This document shows, piece by piece, positions 21,748 through 32,823 of a DNA stretch of 64,000 nucleotides; within the stretch, counting starts at the first letter, position 1, and the number at the start of each line of letters is the position of its first letter. The position numbers and the translations under genes were made by a program. This stretch comes from Sambucus nigra. Its lineage: Eukaryota; Streptophyta; Magnoliopsida; Dipsacales; Adoxaceae. The notes beneath the pieces were generated by a model. It was not told the origin of the DNA, ran no database searches, and saw only the letters and a list, made by a program, of their open reading frames with translations. The stretch covers positions 536,161,467 through 536,225,466 of the forward strand of contig OX422213.1 of NCBI GenBank assembly GCA_949130495.1, in the 5' to 3' direction.

Positions 21748-24147
21748 TGTCACACCCCACCCAATTCTACTGTCAGTTGCCACCAAAACTAAGTTGGGTG
21801 CGAGTAAATAAATACCATTCTCAGCATGTGACAGATATCAGACATTATAAAATCAATCTATAACATAAATATTTTAATCAATACTAAATGATAATAACTA
21901 AGTATGCAATAAAAGATCCATCACCATGCTGAACTCCAATCATAACCCAATCTCCAATAATATAAAACTGAATAATACAACTAAGAATATATGAATAAAT
22001 CCATACAACTGTGGAACCGAATGGCCCACCAAAACCATAAACTGAGTCTTTATTCAAATGCGAAGGAATGGAAAACTAATATAACTACTAAGCATAACCA
22101 AAATTAACTCCAACTGTGCCTCCAAGATAATTTCCAAAAATCCTGTGCAAATACTCAAGCACTAATACCTGAAAAAGTTAGATGACACACGAGGTCAGAG
22201 ACCCAAGCATGAATTCACACTACTCCCCTCAAATATCGTCTGTGAACCCAAATAATAGCATTTTATGTAATAAATATCACTATACAATATTTAAATCATG
22301 AATATAATAAAACACGGGAAATATAAATTACTAACCACCCCCAAAGATTCTGTTAAAAACACACCAATATCATTTTAATTATCCCATAGTCCCCAAGTGT
22401 TAATTTAATTAAATCAACCCAAATTTTATTATTGTTCTCACTTTTTATTAGGGCGGTCCTCCCATCCCGGGTGGTAATCCACCAAAGTGTCACACTTCCC
22501 CTTGTCAATAGCCAGTCGAATCCGTTTAAACTGTCAATCCACTACAATATGACAAGGTTCCACACACGACACGATATAAATCATCCAAGCTGACCCGTTA
22601 AAACTATCGGTCCCTGACACATTATGTCTCCATAAATTAAAATACCCGTTTTTATCTTAGGCGTTAATTCTCATTTTCTCAATTTCATAATTAAGAAATT
22701 AACCCACCCTTTTAATCGATGTGAGATCCTCAAAATACCCCTTAGTCCCATACCTAAGGGTCTCCAAAGTACACATACGTCCTATCCTACGTATAAGATG
22801 AATTTCTAATATTTACTCATGCCTAGGCTAGCGTGATGACGGTAAAATACTAAAAATCATCCCACCCATGATATGATAAAATCATGATAATCTACCCTCA
22901 CTAATCCTATACCTAGAAGGCGTAAATCATCTAAACGCCTATCCACGAGTCTCATACATAGAGTGCATCTTAAAATATAGGGAGAGCATAGAATGACTAA
23001 CAAATATTCGTCACAATAACAATTAAAAATAGCAGCAAGCTGCACAATAACTCATAAATAATCAACATGTAAATCTGTGCATGAGTTCAATTTAATTAAA
23101 ACTTAATTTAATTATCCAACCGCCATAGTCACGCAAAATCCCATTTATTTTTTTAATTTAATTAACATGTGAATTCATCGTTTACATAACAAGAATTCCA
23201 TTTACATGATCTCTACATAATTTTTATGAGTTACATACCCCCGAAATCATTCAATTAAAAACTAACATTTTTCTACATGCAACCTACACCATAAAACCCA
23301 ATATCCACTCATTAATCCTATATACCCAAGGTTATGAATATTATTCATAATAAAAGATTTTATAAAAATAGCCCCAGAATTAGTTATCACTATTTCTAAT
23401 TAAGTCACTAACCTCTTTTAGGAAAAATATGATTAAAGGTTTAGGTAACATTTAAAATGCATAATACCAAAGGAAAGGAATAAAGTATTCATGCTAGGGT
23501 ATTAATCATTTATAAATTATGAATAGATGGTTGGATTCCTCTCAAAAAATTAGCAAAGAGTCGTTCTTGAACAATCTTGAGAAAACATCAATTAAGCCTT
23601 CAAATATTGAGTCAAACACTTGATTATGTTTGGGGCTAAAGTTTGTAGATGAAAGGGAATAATTTTGGAAAGGTATTACGGTTGAAAATTTGATGAAAAA
23701 GTGATTTGAAAAGCCAAGCCATGAATTTGTTGTGATGTATAAAGGATTAGGACTTTGATTAAGACAAGATTTCTAATCAGATAGAAACACTTAAATAAAC
23801 ATTGGAGATGATTGGAACGTTGGAATTGACTGAAATTTGGGGGCGTATTAGATGAAGATGAGAGGAAGCTCCACAAAAAATGTCAGCTCCATCGGACGGT
23901 CAAATATTTTTTTACATTTTTCCTTTCTAGAGAGTTTTATGTTTCGAGGACTCTTAGAGAATTTTATGTTTTGAGGACTCTTTTAAACACACCACTACTT
24001 GTATATACTCATATTAGGAGTCTTGTATTCTAGCTTTTCGAATTTCGAATATAAAAACAAATATATTTAATTATTAAAAATAATTAAATTCAAAACATTA
24101 TTTTTCTCTAATTTCTGAATTAATTAATAACAAAACGGGGTGTTACA
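21748..24147 (-). repeat. 3' LTR of element 4 (2.4 kb)
   Basis: It begins TGTCACACCCCACCC and ends AACGGGGTGTTACA at 24,147. It is homologous along its length to the right-hand copy, for example GCCACCAAAACTAAGTTGGG and GTGTCACACTTCCCCTT. Minus orientation follows from the polypurine tract beside its right end. Its reading frames are not coding. Confidence 0.85.
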
Positions 24148-24170
24148 TACTTCCCCACAAGCAAAGGAAT
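24148..24170 (-). other. Polypurine tract and 3' internal end of element 4
   Basis: On the minus strand this reads AATTCCTTTGCTTGTGGGGA then AGTA immediately before TGTAACACCCC. Chromoviruses of plants commonly end their internal region with GAGGACGAAATTC...GGGGGAG before the LTR, and GAGGAAGAAATTCC precedes this tract here. The tract would prime plus-strand DNA synthesis. Confidence 0.7.
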
Positions 24171-24668
24171 TTCTTCCTCAAAATTATACGAAGCATAAAC
24201 ATCAAACATAAATCGCGAAACATAAAATAAGGATCATATCTGCCTACTAGTTGAATGCCATAATTGGGTACCCATTCACCCAATCCTACGCGCACCTACC
24301 CCAAGAACAAAAAAATAATATATATATATATATATATATATCCATCCATCCGGAGCCTGTTCCGTCTAGTTCAAAGGTCCTCGCTCGGGATGTAGAGGAA
24401 CATCCTAGGATAGTGTCCCTTGCTGCGCTTGCCTTTGCTTGAGGCATCCTTGAAGCTCTTCTTTCATCGAAAGAAACTTGGTCACCCTCCCTATCCTATG
24501 CCACGCTGTTATAGCCTTCTAAGTTGGCTAGCTTTCCCTTCTTACTAAACGAAAATAGAGAGACATGATAGAGATAGCTACAGTACGACATAGATACATT
24601 ATATATACCAAAAAGAGTCGGGCATTCTTGAATGACTAATCGGAGAGAGAGAGCCAGCACAACAGAGG

Positions 24669-24701
<33 letters not shown>

Positions 24702-25078
24702 CATACTATAAAAGTAATAGCATACCACGCGCTCTCGCAAATTACCACTCGATTATATTTTCGATAATCTTCGCAACACATATATCCTCAAATAAAATCA
24801 CATCGCTGCATCGATATAAAACATACCCAAAAATTATACTAATGATCTTCCAAATAATTAATGTCTCCAAAATCAACTGTAAGGATCCTCACATCAAGCT
24901 TACTAATTCTAAACTCCATGCCTACCACATTCTTATAACAAACTTCTATATTTCTAAAAAAACACATCTAACACGTATGTTAAACCTTCTACCTTAAGGA
25001 GTACGAATCAATAAAGGGAATCAAACACTGAAAATGCGGAAGCTAAACGGTCTCACAACCTACGAGACCTAAGACCTG
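24171..25078 (-). mobile_element. Decayed internal region of element 4
   Basis: Only ~0.9 kb remains between the LTRs, far too short for gag-pol. Two TA microsatellites occur (24,318-24,341 and 24,670-24,697); the ORFs encoding YIYIYI are their translation. A GC-richer block at 24,350-24,540 has no recognised motif. The right edge (near 25,062-25,078) is where a primer-binding site should lie; CTAAGACCTGATTCTA there is at best a very diverged relative of the reverse-complement Met-tRNA site. Confidence 0.55.
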
Positions 25079-26362
25079 ATTCTAGTGTCGGCCGCCACCA
25101 AAACTAAGTGGGGTGCGAGTAAATAATAACCATTCTCAGCATGTGATAAATAAGAGACATTGTAAAATCAATCCAAAAGATAAATATTTTATTCAATCCC
25201 AAATGATAATAACCAAGTATGCGATAAAAGATCCATCACCATGCCAAACTCCAATGATAACCCAATCTCCAATAATATAAACTGAATAATACAACTAAGA
25301 ATATATGAATAAAACCGTACAACTGTGGAACCGAATGGTCCACCAAAACCATAAACTAAGTCCCAATATAAATGCGAAGGAATCTAAAACTAATATAACT
25401 ACTAAGCAAAACTAAAAATAACTCCAACAACGCCTCCAAGATAATTTCCAAAAATCTTGTGCAACTACTCCAATGCTAATACCTGAAAAAGTTAGTCAAT
25501 GCATGAGGTCAGAGCCCCGAGCATGAACACACACTACTCCCCTCAAATAGGGTCCGTGAACCGAGAAAATAGCATTATACGCAATAAATATCACAATAGA
25601 GTATTTAAATTACGAATATAATTAAGCGAGAAAGATAAATTACTAACCACCCCTAAAGATTCTGATAAAAACACAGCAATATCATTGTAATTATCCCAAA
25701 GTACCCAAGTATTAATTTAATTAAATTAACACAAATTTTATTATTGTTCTTACTTTTTATTATGGTGGTCCTCCCGCCCGAGTGGTAATCCACCAAAGTG
25801 TCACACTTCCCCTTTCAATAGCCAGTCGAATCCGTTTAAATTGTCGATCCCCCGCAATATCACAAGGTTCCACAGACAACATGATATAAATCGCCCAAGG
25901 TGACCCGTTTAAACTAACGATCCTAGACACATTATGTCGATATAAATTTTAATACCCGCTTTTATCTTAAGCATTGATTCTCATTTTCTCAATTTCATAA
26001 TTAAGAAATTAACCCACCCTTTTAATCGTTGTGAGATGCTCAAAATACCCCTTAGTCCCATACCTAAGGCTCCCCAAACTACACATACGCCCTATCGTAC
26101 GTATAAGATGAATTTCTAACATTTTCTCGTCATAATCTCATGCCTAGGCTAGGGTGATGATGATAAAATACCAAAAATCAGCCCACCCCCGATGTGATAA
26201 CATCGTGATAATCTACCCTCAATAGTCCCATATTTAGAAGTCGTAAATCATCTAAAGTCCTACCAACTAGTCCCATACCTAGAGGGCATCTTAAAATATA
26301 GGGAAACAATAGAATACCTGTAACACCCCACATCCTAAAATATAGGTAAAGAATAGAATACC
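25079..26362 (-). repeat. 5' LTR of element 4, left part
   Basis: Similarity to 21,764-23,000 starts at ATTCTAGTGTCGG, so the first ~16 bases of the LTR (the TGTCACACCCC end) are missing or replaced. It runs to AATACC at 26,362, where element 5 is inserted, and continues from 35,720. A 44-bp tandem duplication precedes the break. Confidence 0.82.
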
Positions 26363-26374
26363 TGTAACACCCCG
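26289..26374. repeat. 44-bp tandem duplication at the element 5 junction
   Basis: TAAAATATAGGGAAACAATA followed by GAATACCTGTAACACCCC is repeated 44 bp later with four or five changes (TAAAATATAGGTAAAGAATA and GAATACCTGTAACACCCC). Each copy holds flanking element 4 sequence plus the first ~11 bases of element 5's LTR. TGTAACACCCC therefore occurs at 26,319 and 26,363. Confidence 0.85.
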
Positions 26375-27910
26375 TACTTTTTTGCATTTAATATTTAATT
26401 AATTCGGGAATTCAAAATTACTAGTGTGTTGTAATTTTAATTCAATTAATTATGGCAATATATACTTAAATATTAATCGGGGAGTGAATGGTTAATTTTT
26501 AGGGAAATTTAATTACTAAGTGAATAGTAATAATTTATTTACGTCATTTTGGATATTAGTGACAAGGTATGTACTTATCTCAGTCGAGAGTCAGTATAGA
26601 CTAATTTGGGTGTGAGATAAGGATTTTTATAAATTAATTCGAATACCAATTCTAAGTATACGATTGAGTCCGAATGGATCGAAATAGTCAGAAAAGTATA
26701 CCCGGGGGTAGTAAACGGATCACGAAACATTTTTAGACATAGCGGGGCCCACACGTGGGCATTTGGGTCACTTAGGCTTCGCCCATTAGGCAAAAAATGG
26801 GATTTAGCCTAATTAATTAATTATAAAAAAAGGTAGACGACTAATTAAAGTTTAGAAAATACTTAGTGGGAGAGGAAACCCTAAGAGGTAGTTCAAGGAA
26901 AATTGGGGGACAGAAGAAAAAGGCAAAAGAAGGGATTTCATCTTCAAACTTGGGAATTCAGAACTCCAAATGAGACCCTACGAATCATAAGTCAAGTGAT
27001 TAACTTGTTGTAGCATTTAATTTAGATTTTGATTCATATTTATGTGATGTGAGAAAACAAAATTCGTTTTGGCATTTAAAGGGTACAAACAGAGGGTTTT
27101 CGTAAATCAATATTCTGATTTCTAAATTGTGTAGAAATTCATGTATAATCTGAGATTAGTATATATCTGGTAAGATGTGTAAACCCAGACGAATTAGAAA
27201 TGAATTTGAGACCAAGATTTGATGTTGAAATGGGTTAACGAGTAAAACGGATTTTTTCCCAATTTATGGAAACTGTAAAGAACGGAAATTAAATGGTGTT
27301 TATGAACTTTATGAGGGTCCCTTATGAGGTTCTTGGTGTATTTTGTTGAAGAAAGGACTTGTTTTTGACTGTAGATGACATGTACGATCGATCGATCGAG
27401 GGTTGGGGATCGATCGATCGATGGACTGTAAATTCTGGCAGTTTGGCCAGTTTATATATATAAGGGGAATTTAAATTAAACTTCCTTACTATACCTTCTG
27501 TAATGAGAAATAAACACAGGGATACAATCTAATCAATTGTGAAGGAAAATTAATTGGAATTTGGAGGAAATTTATGTGTGTAACACTACGGTTAAATTTT
27601 TGGACAGAATATTTTGAAATAATTAAATACGGATCGAGTGGGCGAGTCCGGGTATATGGGTTGAGTGATACCAAGGCGTTAAATTTATTTAGGGTGAAAT
27701 CTAAATAATTTGGACTCGGGAATTTAGACTCGGGTATTGTTTTATTTCGGGCCACGAGAGTAAGTCTTAATATATTGGTTGGAGCAACGCCAAAAGTAAT
27801 TTAATTAATTAATGTGCGAATTAATTAATAGTTATAGTTGGGCCATAAACTCATAATAATTTGAATAGGCTTGTGTTACAGACTTAGTACATGGTATAGT
27901 CGGGATAGTT

Positions 27911-27966
<56 letters not shown>

Positions 27967-29234
27967 GGTGTGCGATAGTATATATATATATGGTGTGTGC
28001 ATTAATATTAGTGGCTAGATATTATTATTATATCGACTCTAGTGCTATAGGAGGGAGGTTACGAGCAGTGGATGGATCCCCTAGCTTGAGGAGTAGGGCG
28101 AGTATATGCCCAAGCCATAGCGTCCATTATATGGGTGAGAGGCATCTCAGTTTCAGGGAAGGAATATGACCACCTTCAATTGTATGTTTTAACCAAGTTA
28201 GTGAGAGACTCTGACTTGGGGTAACTAGGTTATGTGAATATACCTAATGGGATAGCACTTTAGAGAATTTACATCCAGTGAGTTATTACTCGGGAGGATG
28301 TTTAGTATCAATTATTATTTCAGCATATTTGTGAGTGTTGTAATATGACTATACGTATATAATGAGGTAAATAATTATATACGGGTAAAATTAATACATG
28401 CCACGAATTGTATTATATGTATAATGGGAGTGAAAGTTATACGAATTAAAAAGGGGAATGATTAATTAAGTTAGTGTTGATAATAACTTAGAAATCATAA
28501 TTTTGGCATACGCGGTTAGAATAGGGTAGCTGCAAGGGGTTATATTAGTTATCTAGTTTTGGGATAAATAACTAGGTAGTTTAATTAAGGCGTTAATAGT
28601 GCACATTAGAGGATGGGTGATGATGTCCTCAAAGGAGTGTGGCACTAACCAAAATATGAAGAGCATGCATTTATATCTATTACTGCAAGTTAATCATTTG
28701 CTAAATATTTTTCAAATGTTTTGGGTACTAACCCTTGCTATAAATATTTTAAAAACCTTTTAGGTGTCCATCCACAGGGACGCCGGGCTTGACTCATTTC
28801 AAGGATTCGTTGCTGTAGCATATGTGGATGTTGCGGGAGTTTTATAGGCACCTCATTCTTTTCATTCTTAGTGTAAAGACTTTCTATCAGTTATTCGAGC
28901 ATGTTGCTCACAGTTTTATTCAGTACTCATGTCAGACCTGTTGGGATTTATTACTTATCTTTACTTTTGTTGGATTTTGAACCGATGGTTTATTTGATCA
29001 TTTAATTATTTATGAATGGATGATTTCAGTTAATTGTGATTGTTTATATTATTTTGTTTTCGCATTAGTATTTCACTTCAGTTAATGAAAGATAAAACTT
29101 GTCACCAGTTTAATTTTCTCACTTAGGTGGTTAGTAATATAAAGGCGACAGTGATGCTAAGAATGAACCAACTGAGAAACCTGTTCTAATTTAATTTAGG
29201 ACTGATCACCCGGGGTTAATTAGGCGGGGTGTCA
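26363..29234 (+). repeat. 5' LTR of element 5 (2.87 kb)
   Basis: It begins TGTAACACCCCGTAC and ends GGCGGGGTGTCA, five bases before the primer-binding site. It matches the 3' LTR closely. Differences include a (TA)25 tract at 27,916-27,965 where the 3' LTR has nine repeats, and a ~60-bp segment near 27,360 that is present in the 3' LTR but absent here. It also carries the CGATCGATC inverted repeat at 27,385-27,422. The frames inside it are shadows. Confidence 0.92.
27385..27422. repeat. CGATCGATC inverted repeat in element 5 LTR
   Basis: CGATCGATCGATCG and GATCGATCGATCGAT flank AGGGTTGGG. The arms are complementary to each other and each is self-complementary. The 3' LTR keeps a version at 33,894-33,931 with one break (GATCGATAGAGGG). 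Function unknown; hairpin or cruciform formation is possible. Confidence 0.8.
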
Positions 29235-29238
29235 TAGA

Positions 29239-29250
29239 TGGTATCAGAGC
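29239..29250 (+). other. Primer-binding site of element 5 (initiator Met-tRNA)
   Basis: TGGTATCAGAGC lies five bases after the LTR end. This exact 12-mer is complementary to the 3' end of plant initiator methionine tRNA and is the standard primer site of Tekay-type gypsy and most copia elements. It fixes plus orientation. Confidence 0.95.
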
Positions 29251-29424
29251 ATAAGTACTGGTGTCCTTATGATCTGTGCGGCTTACTACGTTTTAGCGTA
29301 ACTTTCGGTTGTTATAGAGCCCTATTATTATGACTGTTGATTCATTTTCCACTTGTGAGATATGGTATTTTTGCTATTAGTTTATGTATCAATTTTGTAC
29401 ATATACAATCCGATCTATTTTGAG

Positions 29425-30640
29425 ATGCCACCGAAGAGGTAGAGAGTGGAGATGGCTGAAGCTAGGGATGAGCTCAGGGAGGCTCATCAGGTGCCACAGG
29501 TAACGCCACCCCTACCCCCACCCGAGTTGATCTCCACTACTCAAGTGGCAGTGATAGTGGCTCAAGTAGTCAAGACAACGATGCGAGCTATGTCAGCTCA
29601 TTTTCCACAGCCCTGGGTACCACCTTTAGTGGCAGCAGAAGCTCAGGCTCCAGTGGGGCCACCGTCTTGGCAGCGAGTTAGGGAGACCTTTCAGAAGGAC
29701 CACCCACTCGAATTTTGGGGCAGCACCTATGTAGTAGAGGCTTGTGACTGGAAGAAGAATATCCAGTGCCATCTGCGCATGTTAGAGTGTACCGATGTGC
29801 AGAAATAGATGCTTGCTATCTTTCGTCTGTCATGGACAACCTTACAGTGGTGGGAGTCAGTTACCACCATTGAGGAGCGGGATTTGATGACGATATCCAA
29901 ATTCTGGGTGCGGTTCAACCGCAAATAATTCCCACCAGCGATAGAGGATGAGATGAGGAAGAAGTTTAGTGAGTTAGTATAGGGTAACCGGTCAGTGGCA
30001 GACTATGAGGAAGATTTCACTCATTTGGTAAACTTTGTGCCAAATGAGGAGCGAAAGAAGTCAAGGTTCATGGATGGCTTAGCCTGGAGGATCAGGTAGC
30101 ATTTGATTGGGAATTCGGTGTTAGTGACATATACAGATGTCATTAATATCGGCCTTGTACATTTTCAAGATCATCACTTCCATGCAAAGGGAATCAAGAC
30201 AGCAGGGGAGCCGAGCCAGTAGGGCAAGTCAGTTACTGGTGGTGACACTAGTGTTACTCAGTAGTAGACTAGCAGTCAACAGGGGAGTCAGGCTAAGAAA
30301 TTTAGGCCTATTGGGTTCTGACCGAGAGGACAGGGGTTCAAAAAGGGGCAGTTGGGCCCAAATCAGCAGAAATAGGTTCCTCGGGGCCGTTAGGGATAAG
30401 GAAACAATGGGGGAGGCCAGTAGGGCTAGCCACGTCAGGGACAACTGGACCAACGACAGGGGGAGGTCAAAAATATTATTTTGTCTATGGCCAGCCAGGA
30501 CACTTCAAGAGGGAGTTCTCGCAAAGGGGCGAAGGCCTCCAGTAGCACCATCTCCACTTGCCCCACAGCAGCAGGGGAAAATGCACTATGGGCGTGCATA
30601 TAACATCCTGGATGTTCCCAATACTCGAGCACAGCAGGCG
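29425..30640 (+). pseudogene. Gag of element 5 (chromovirus), broken
   Basis: The likely start is ATG 29,425 (MPPKR), but the sixth codon is a stop; chromovirus Gags commonly begin MPPRR. The Gag core reads FQKDHPLEFWGSTYVVEACD, LRMLECTDVQK, stop, MLAIFRLSWTTLQWWESV, then KFWVRFNRK, stop, FPPAIEDEMRKKFSELV, and GNRSVADYEEDFTHLVNFVP. A CCHC zinc knuckle is partly preserved out of frame near 30,475 (FVYGQPGHFKREF), with its first and last Cys changed. Frameshifts and about five stops make it non-functional. It sits between primer site and protease in normal order. Confidence 0.88.
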
Positions 30641-31060
30641 CCGCCAGTAGTTGAGGGTATGATTATCATTCATGGTCATGAGGGTAGTATACTTTTTGAC
30701 ATGGGAGCATCGCATTCAATCATTAAATCTAATTTTGCTAAATGGACAGGGTTATTAGAGATCGCGGGTAGTCTTCATATGTGTGGAGAGTCGCTAGTAG
30801 GCAGCAGGGCTTTGATTCAATCGATTTGCCGGGGGGTGGAAATTTTAATTGGGAGGCTTACTTTAGCATCAGACCTCTTAGTGTTAGATATGGAGGGGTA
30901 CAATATCATCCTGGGTATGGATTGGTTGGCAAATTATGGGGCAACTATGGATTGTTATGAGAGGACAATCGTGTTCTCCATTTTAGGACAGGAGATGTTC
31001 CTAATATTTATGCCTTTACCTGAGGGAGGGTCGCACACACACTTATATTACATCTAGGAG
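30641..31060 (+). pseudogene. Retropepsin-like protease of element 5
   Basis: This is the C-terminal part of an open frame ending at 31,057. It contains EGMIIIHGHEGSILFDMGAS then HSIIKSNFA, the active-site block of plant gypsy retropepsins (VLFDTGASHSFIS), but the DTG triad reads DMG, so catalysis is unlikely. Downstream is DMEGYNIILGMDWLANYGAT and MDCYERTIVF, matching the conserved F.VILGMDWL..Y.A.IDC block. The upstream half of the same frame is out-of-frame Gag sequence. Confidence 0.88.
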
Positions 31061-31960
31061 GAAACCCCACAGGAGGTGGTGGTTTTGTTGGACTCAATCC
31101 CAGTAGTGAGGGACGTTGAGGATGTGTTTCAGGAAATACTAGGGTTGCCACCAGGAGGGAAATCGAATTTGTAATTGATTTAGCATCGAGGCCGAGGCCG
31201 ATTGCTCGAGCACCATACCGTATGTCCCCTTCAGAGATGCATGAATTGAGAGAGCAAATTCAACAACTCCAGGGTCAGGGTTTCATTCGGCGGAGTACAT
31301 CACCGTGGGGTGCACCGGTGTTGTTTGTAAATAATTGGGATGGTTTACTTCAGTTATACGTGGACTATATGGAGATGAATAAGGTGACGATACAAAATAA
31401 GTATCCGTTACCTAGGATTAATGATTTATATGACCAATTGAGAGGGGCGTCATACTTCTCCAAGGTCGATTTAAGGTCAAGGTATCACCAACTGCGTATT
31501 CGAGAGGAGGATGTTCCTAAGACCACTTTCCTATCACAGTATGGATCTTATGAGTTTAGGGTGATGTCATTCGGGCTCACAAATGCGCCAGCAGTGTTCA
31601 TGGACCTCATGAACAGGGTTTTTAGGGAGTATCTTGATCAATTTGTCATCGTGTTCAATGATGACATCCTGATCTACTCACGCACCAAGGAGGAACACGC
31701 AGAGAATCGACGTATGGTTCTACAGACACTATGGGATCACCAACTTAATGCCAAATTTGAGAAGTATGGATTTTGGATGCAGGAGGTGAGGTTTCTTGTC
31801 CATGTGGTGTCAGACGGGGGTATTACGGTGGATCTGAGTAGGGTGTCACCGGTGAGGGAGTGGGGACAGCCCATAATACCGATCGAGGTGCACAGTTTTC
31901 TAGGATTGGCAAGTTATTACAGGCGATTCATTAAAAGATTAATAAAGATTGTGGGCACTT
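31061..31960 (+). pseudogene. Reverse transcriptase of element 5
   Basis: A frame open from 31,222 carries the RT motifs: [74 protein letters not shown], and the catalytic box FNDDILIYS (usually FIDDILIYS; both catalytic Asp retained). The thumb and connection follow as [14 protein letters not shown]. Upstream, [18 protein letters not shown] is in another frame, so there is a frameshift near 31,160. The call is unambiguous. The frame is long enough to suggest moderate age, but the polyprotein as a whole is broken. Confidence 0.93.
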
Positions 31961-32440
31961 TGACAAATCAAACTAGGAAAGGGATTCCTTTCACATGGAG
32001 TGATCATTGTCAATTACCTTTAGACGAGCTGAAGGACAAGTTGACATCTGCACCCATACTTACTTTCCCGAAGGGAGGACTAGAGTATCGGGTTTACACT
32101 GATGCATCCTTACAAGGACTTGGGGGGTGTTCTTCAGCAGCAGGAAAGGGCCATAACTTATGCGTCTAGAAAGCTAAATCCCCATGAGAAAAATTACCCC
32201 ACTCACGACCTAGACCTAGTAGAGATTATTTTTTCTTTGAGGATATTGAGACATTATCTTTTAGGAGAGCAGTTCACTTTATTCACAGATCACAAGTCAC
32301 TTCAGTATCTCTAAGGATCTGAATACGAGGCAGAGGCGATGGAAAGAATTCGTGAAGGACTATCAGTTTGATATTCAGTATCATCCTGGTAAGGCTAATG
32401 TGGTAGCAGATGCATTGAGCCAGAGACCGACTGGGGAAAT
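31961..32440 (+). pseudogene. RNase H of element 5
   Basis: The domain begins in the RT frame ([20 protein letters not shown], then [14 protein letters not shown]), shifts frame near 32,122 to [20 protein letters not shown], and continues to [11 protein letters not shown], where another shift leads to [20 protein letters not shown] and [15 protein letters not shown]. All hallmarks of the Ty3/gypsy RNase H are recognisable in order, with two frameshifts. Confidence 0.9.
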
Positions 32441-32823
32441 ATCACAAGTCTGGAAAGCGAAGTGGAAAGAGCTTTGATATGAGGATGATGTATCCAGGGC
32501 CTGCATGTCAGCATTATCCATCACACCTGAGATCATTATGAGGGTTGTGAGGGCTTAGGCAGAGGATAAGATCTCCTGGGATAGGGTGAGCCAGTTGTTA
32601 GCCGAGGGATCAAAGGGATACTCGATCAGCTCGAAAGGAGGCTTACGCCTTAATGGGAGGTTAATTGTGCCAGAGGATGAGGAGTTGAGGCACACTGTTA
32701 TGACAGAGTCCCATGGTTCGAGATTTTTGATACATCCCGATGGGGATAAAATGTACCAGGATATGAGAAGGCAGTATTGGTGGGCAGTAATGAAACGGGA
32801 CATAGCAGAGTGTGTCTCGAAAT
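32441..32823 (+). pseudogene. Truncated integrase N-terminus of element 5
   Basis: The frame at 32,586-32,852 includes LRLNGRLIVPEDEELRHTVM, then KMYQDMRRQYWWAVMKRDIA and ECVSKC. This is the HHCC zinc-binding start of a gypsy integrase (R.C.P....L....L.E.H....HPG..KMY.DL...YWW.GMK.DI...V..C..C). It stops inside the second CxxC. The following bases are LTR sequence, so the DDE core and all downstream parts are gone. Confidence 0.9.

Noticed and set aside
24632..24997. 121-codon frame containing YIYIYI
   Set aside because: The repeat is the translation of a TA microsatellite, and the remainder has no protein-like features.
30137..30640. N-terminal part of the 306-codon frame in element 5
   Set aside because: This part is Gag sequence read out of frame. 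Only the portion after about 30,641 is genuine (protease), so the frame is not one protein.
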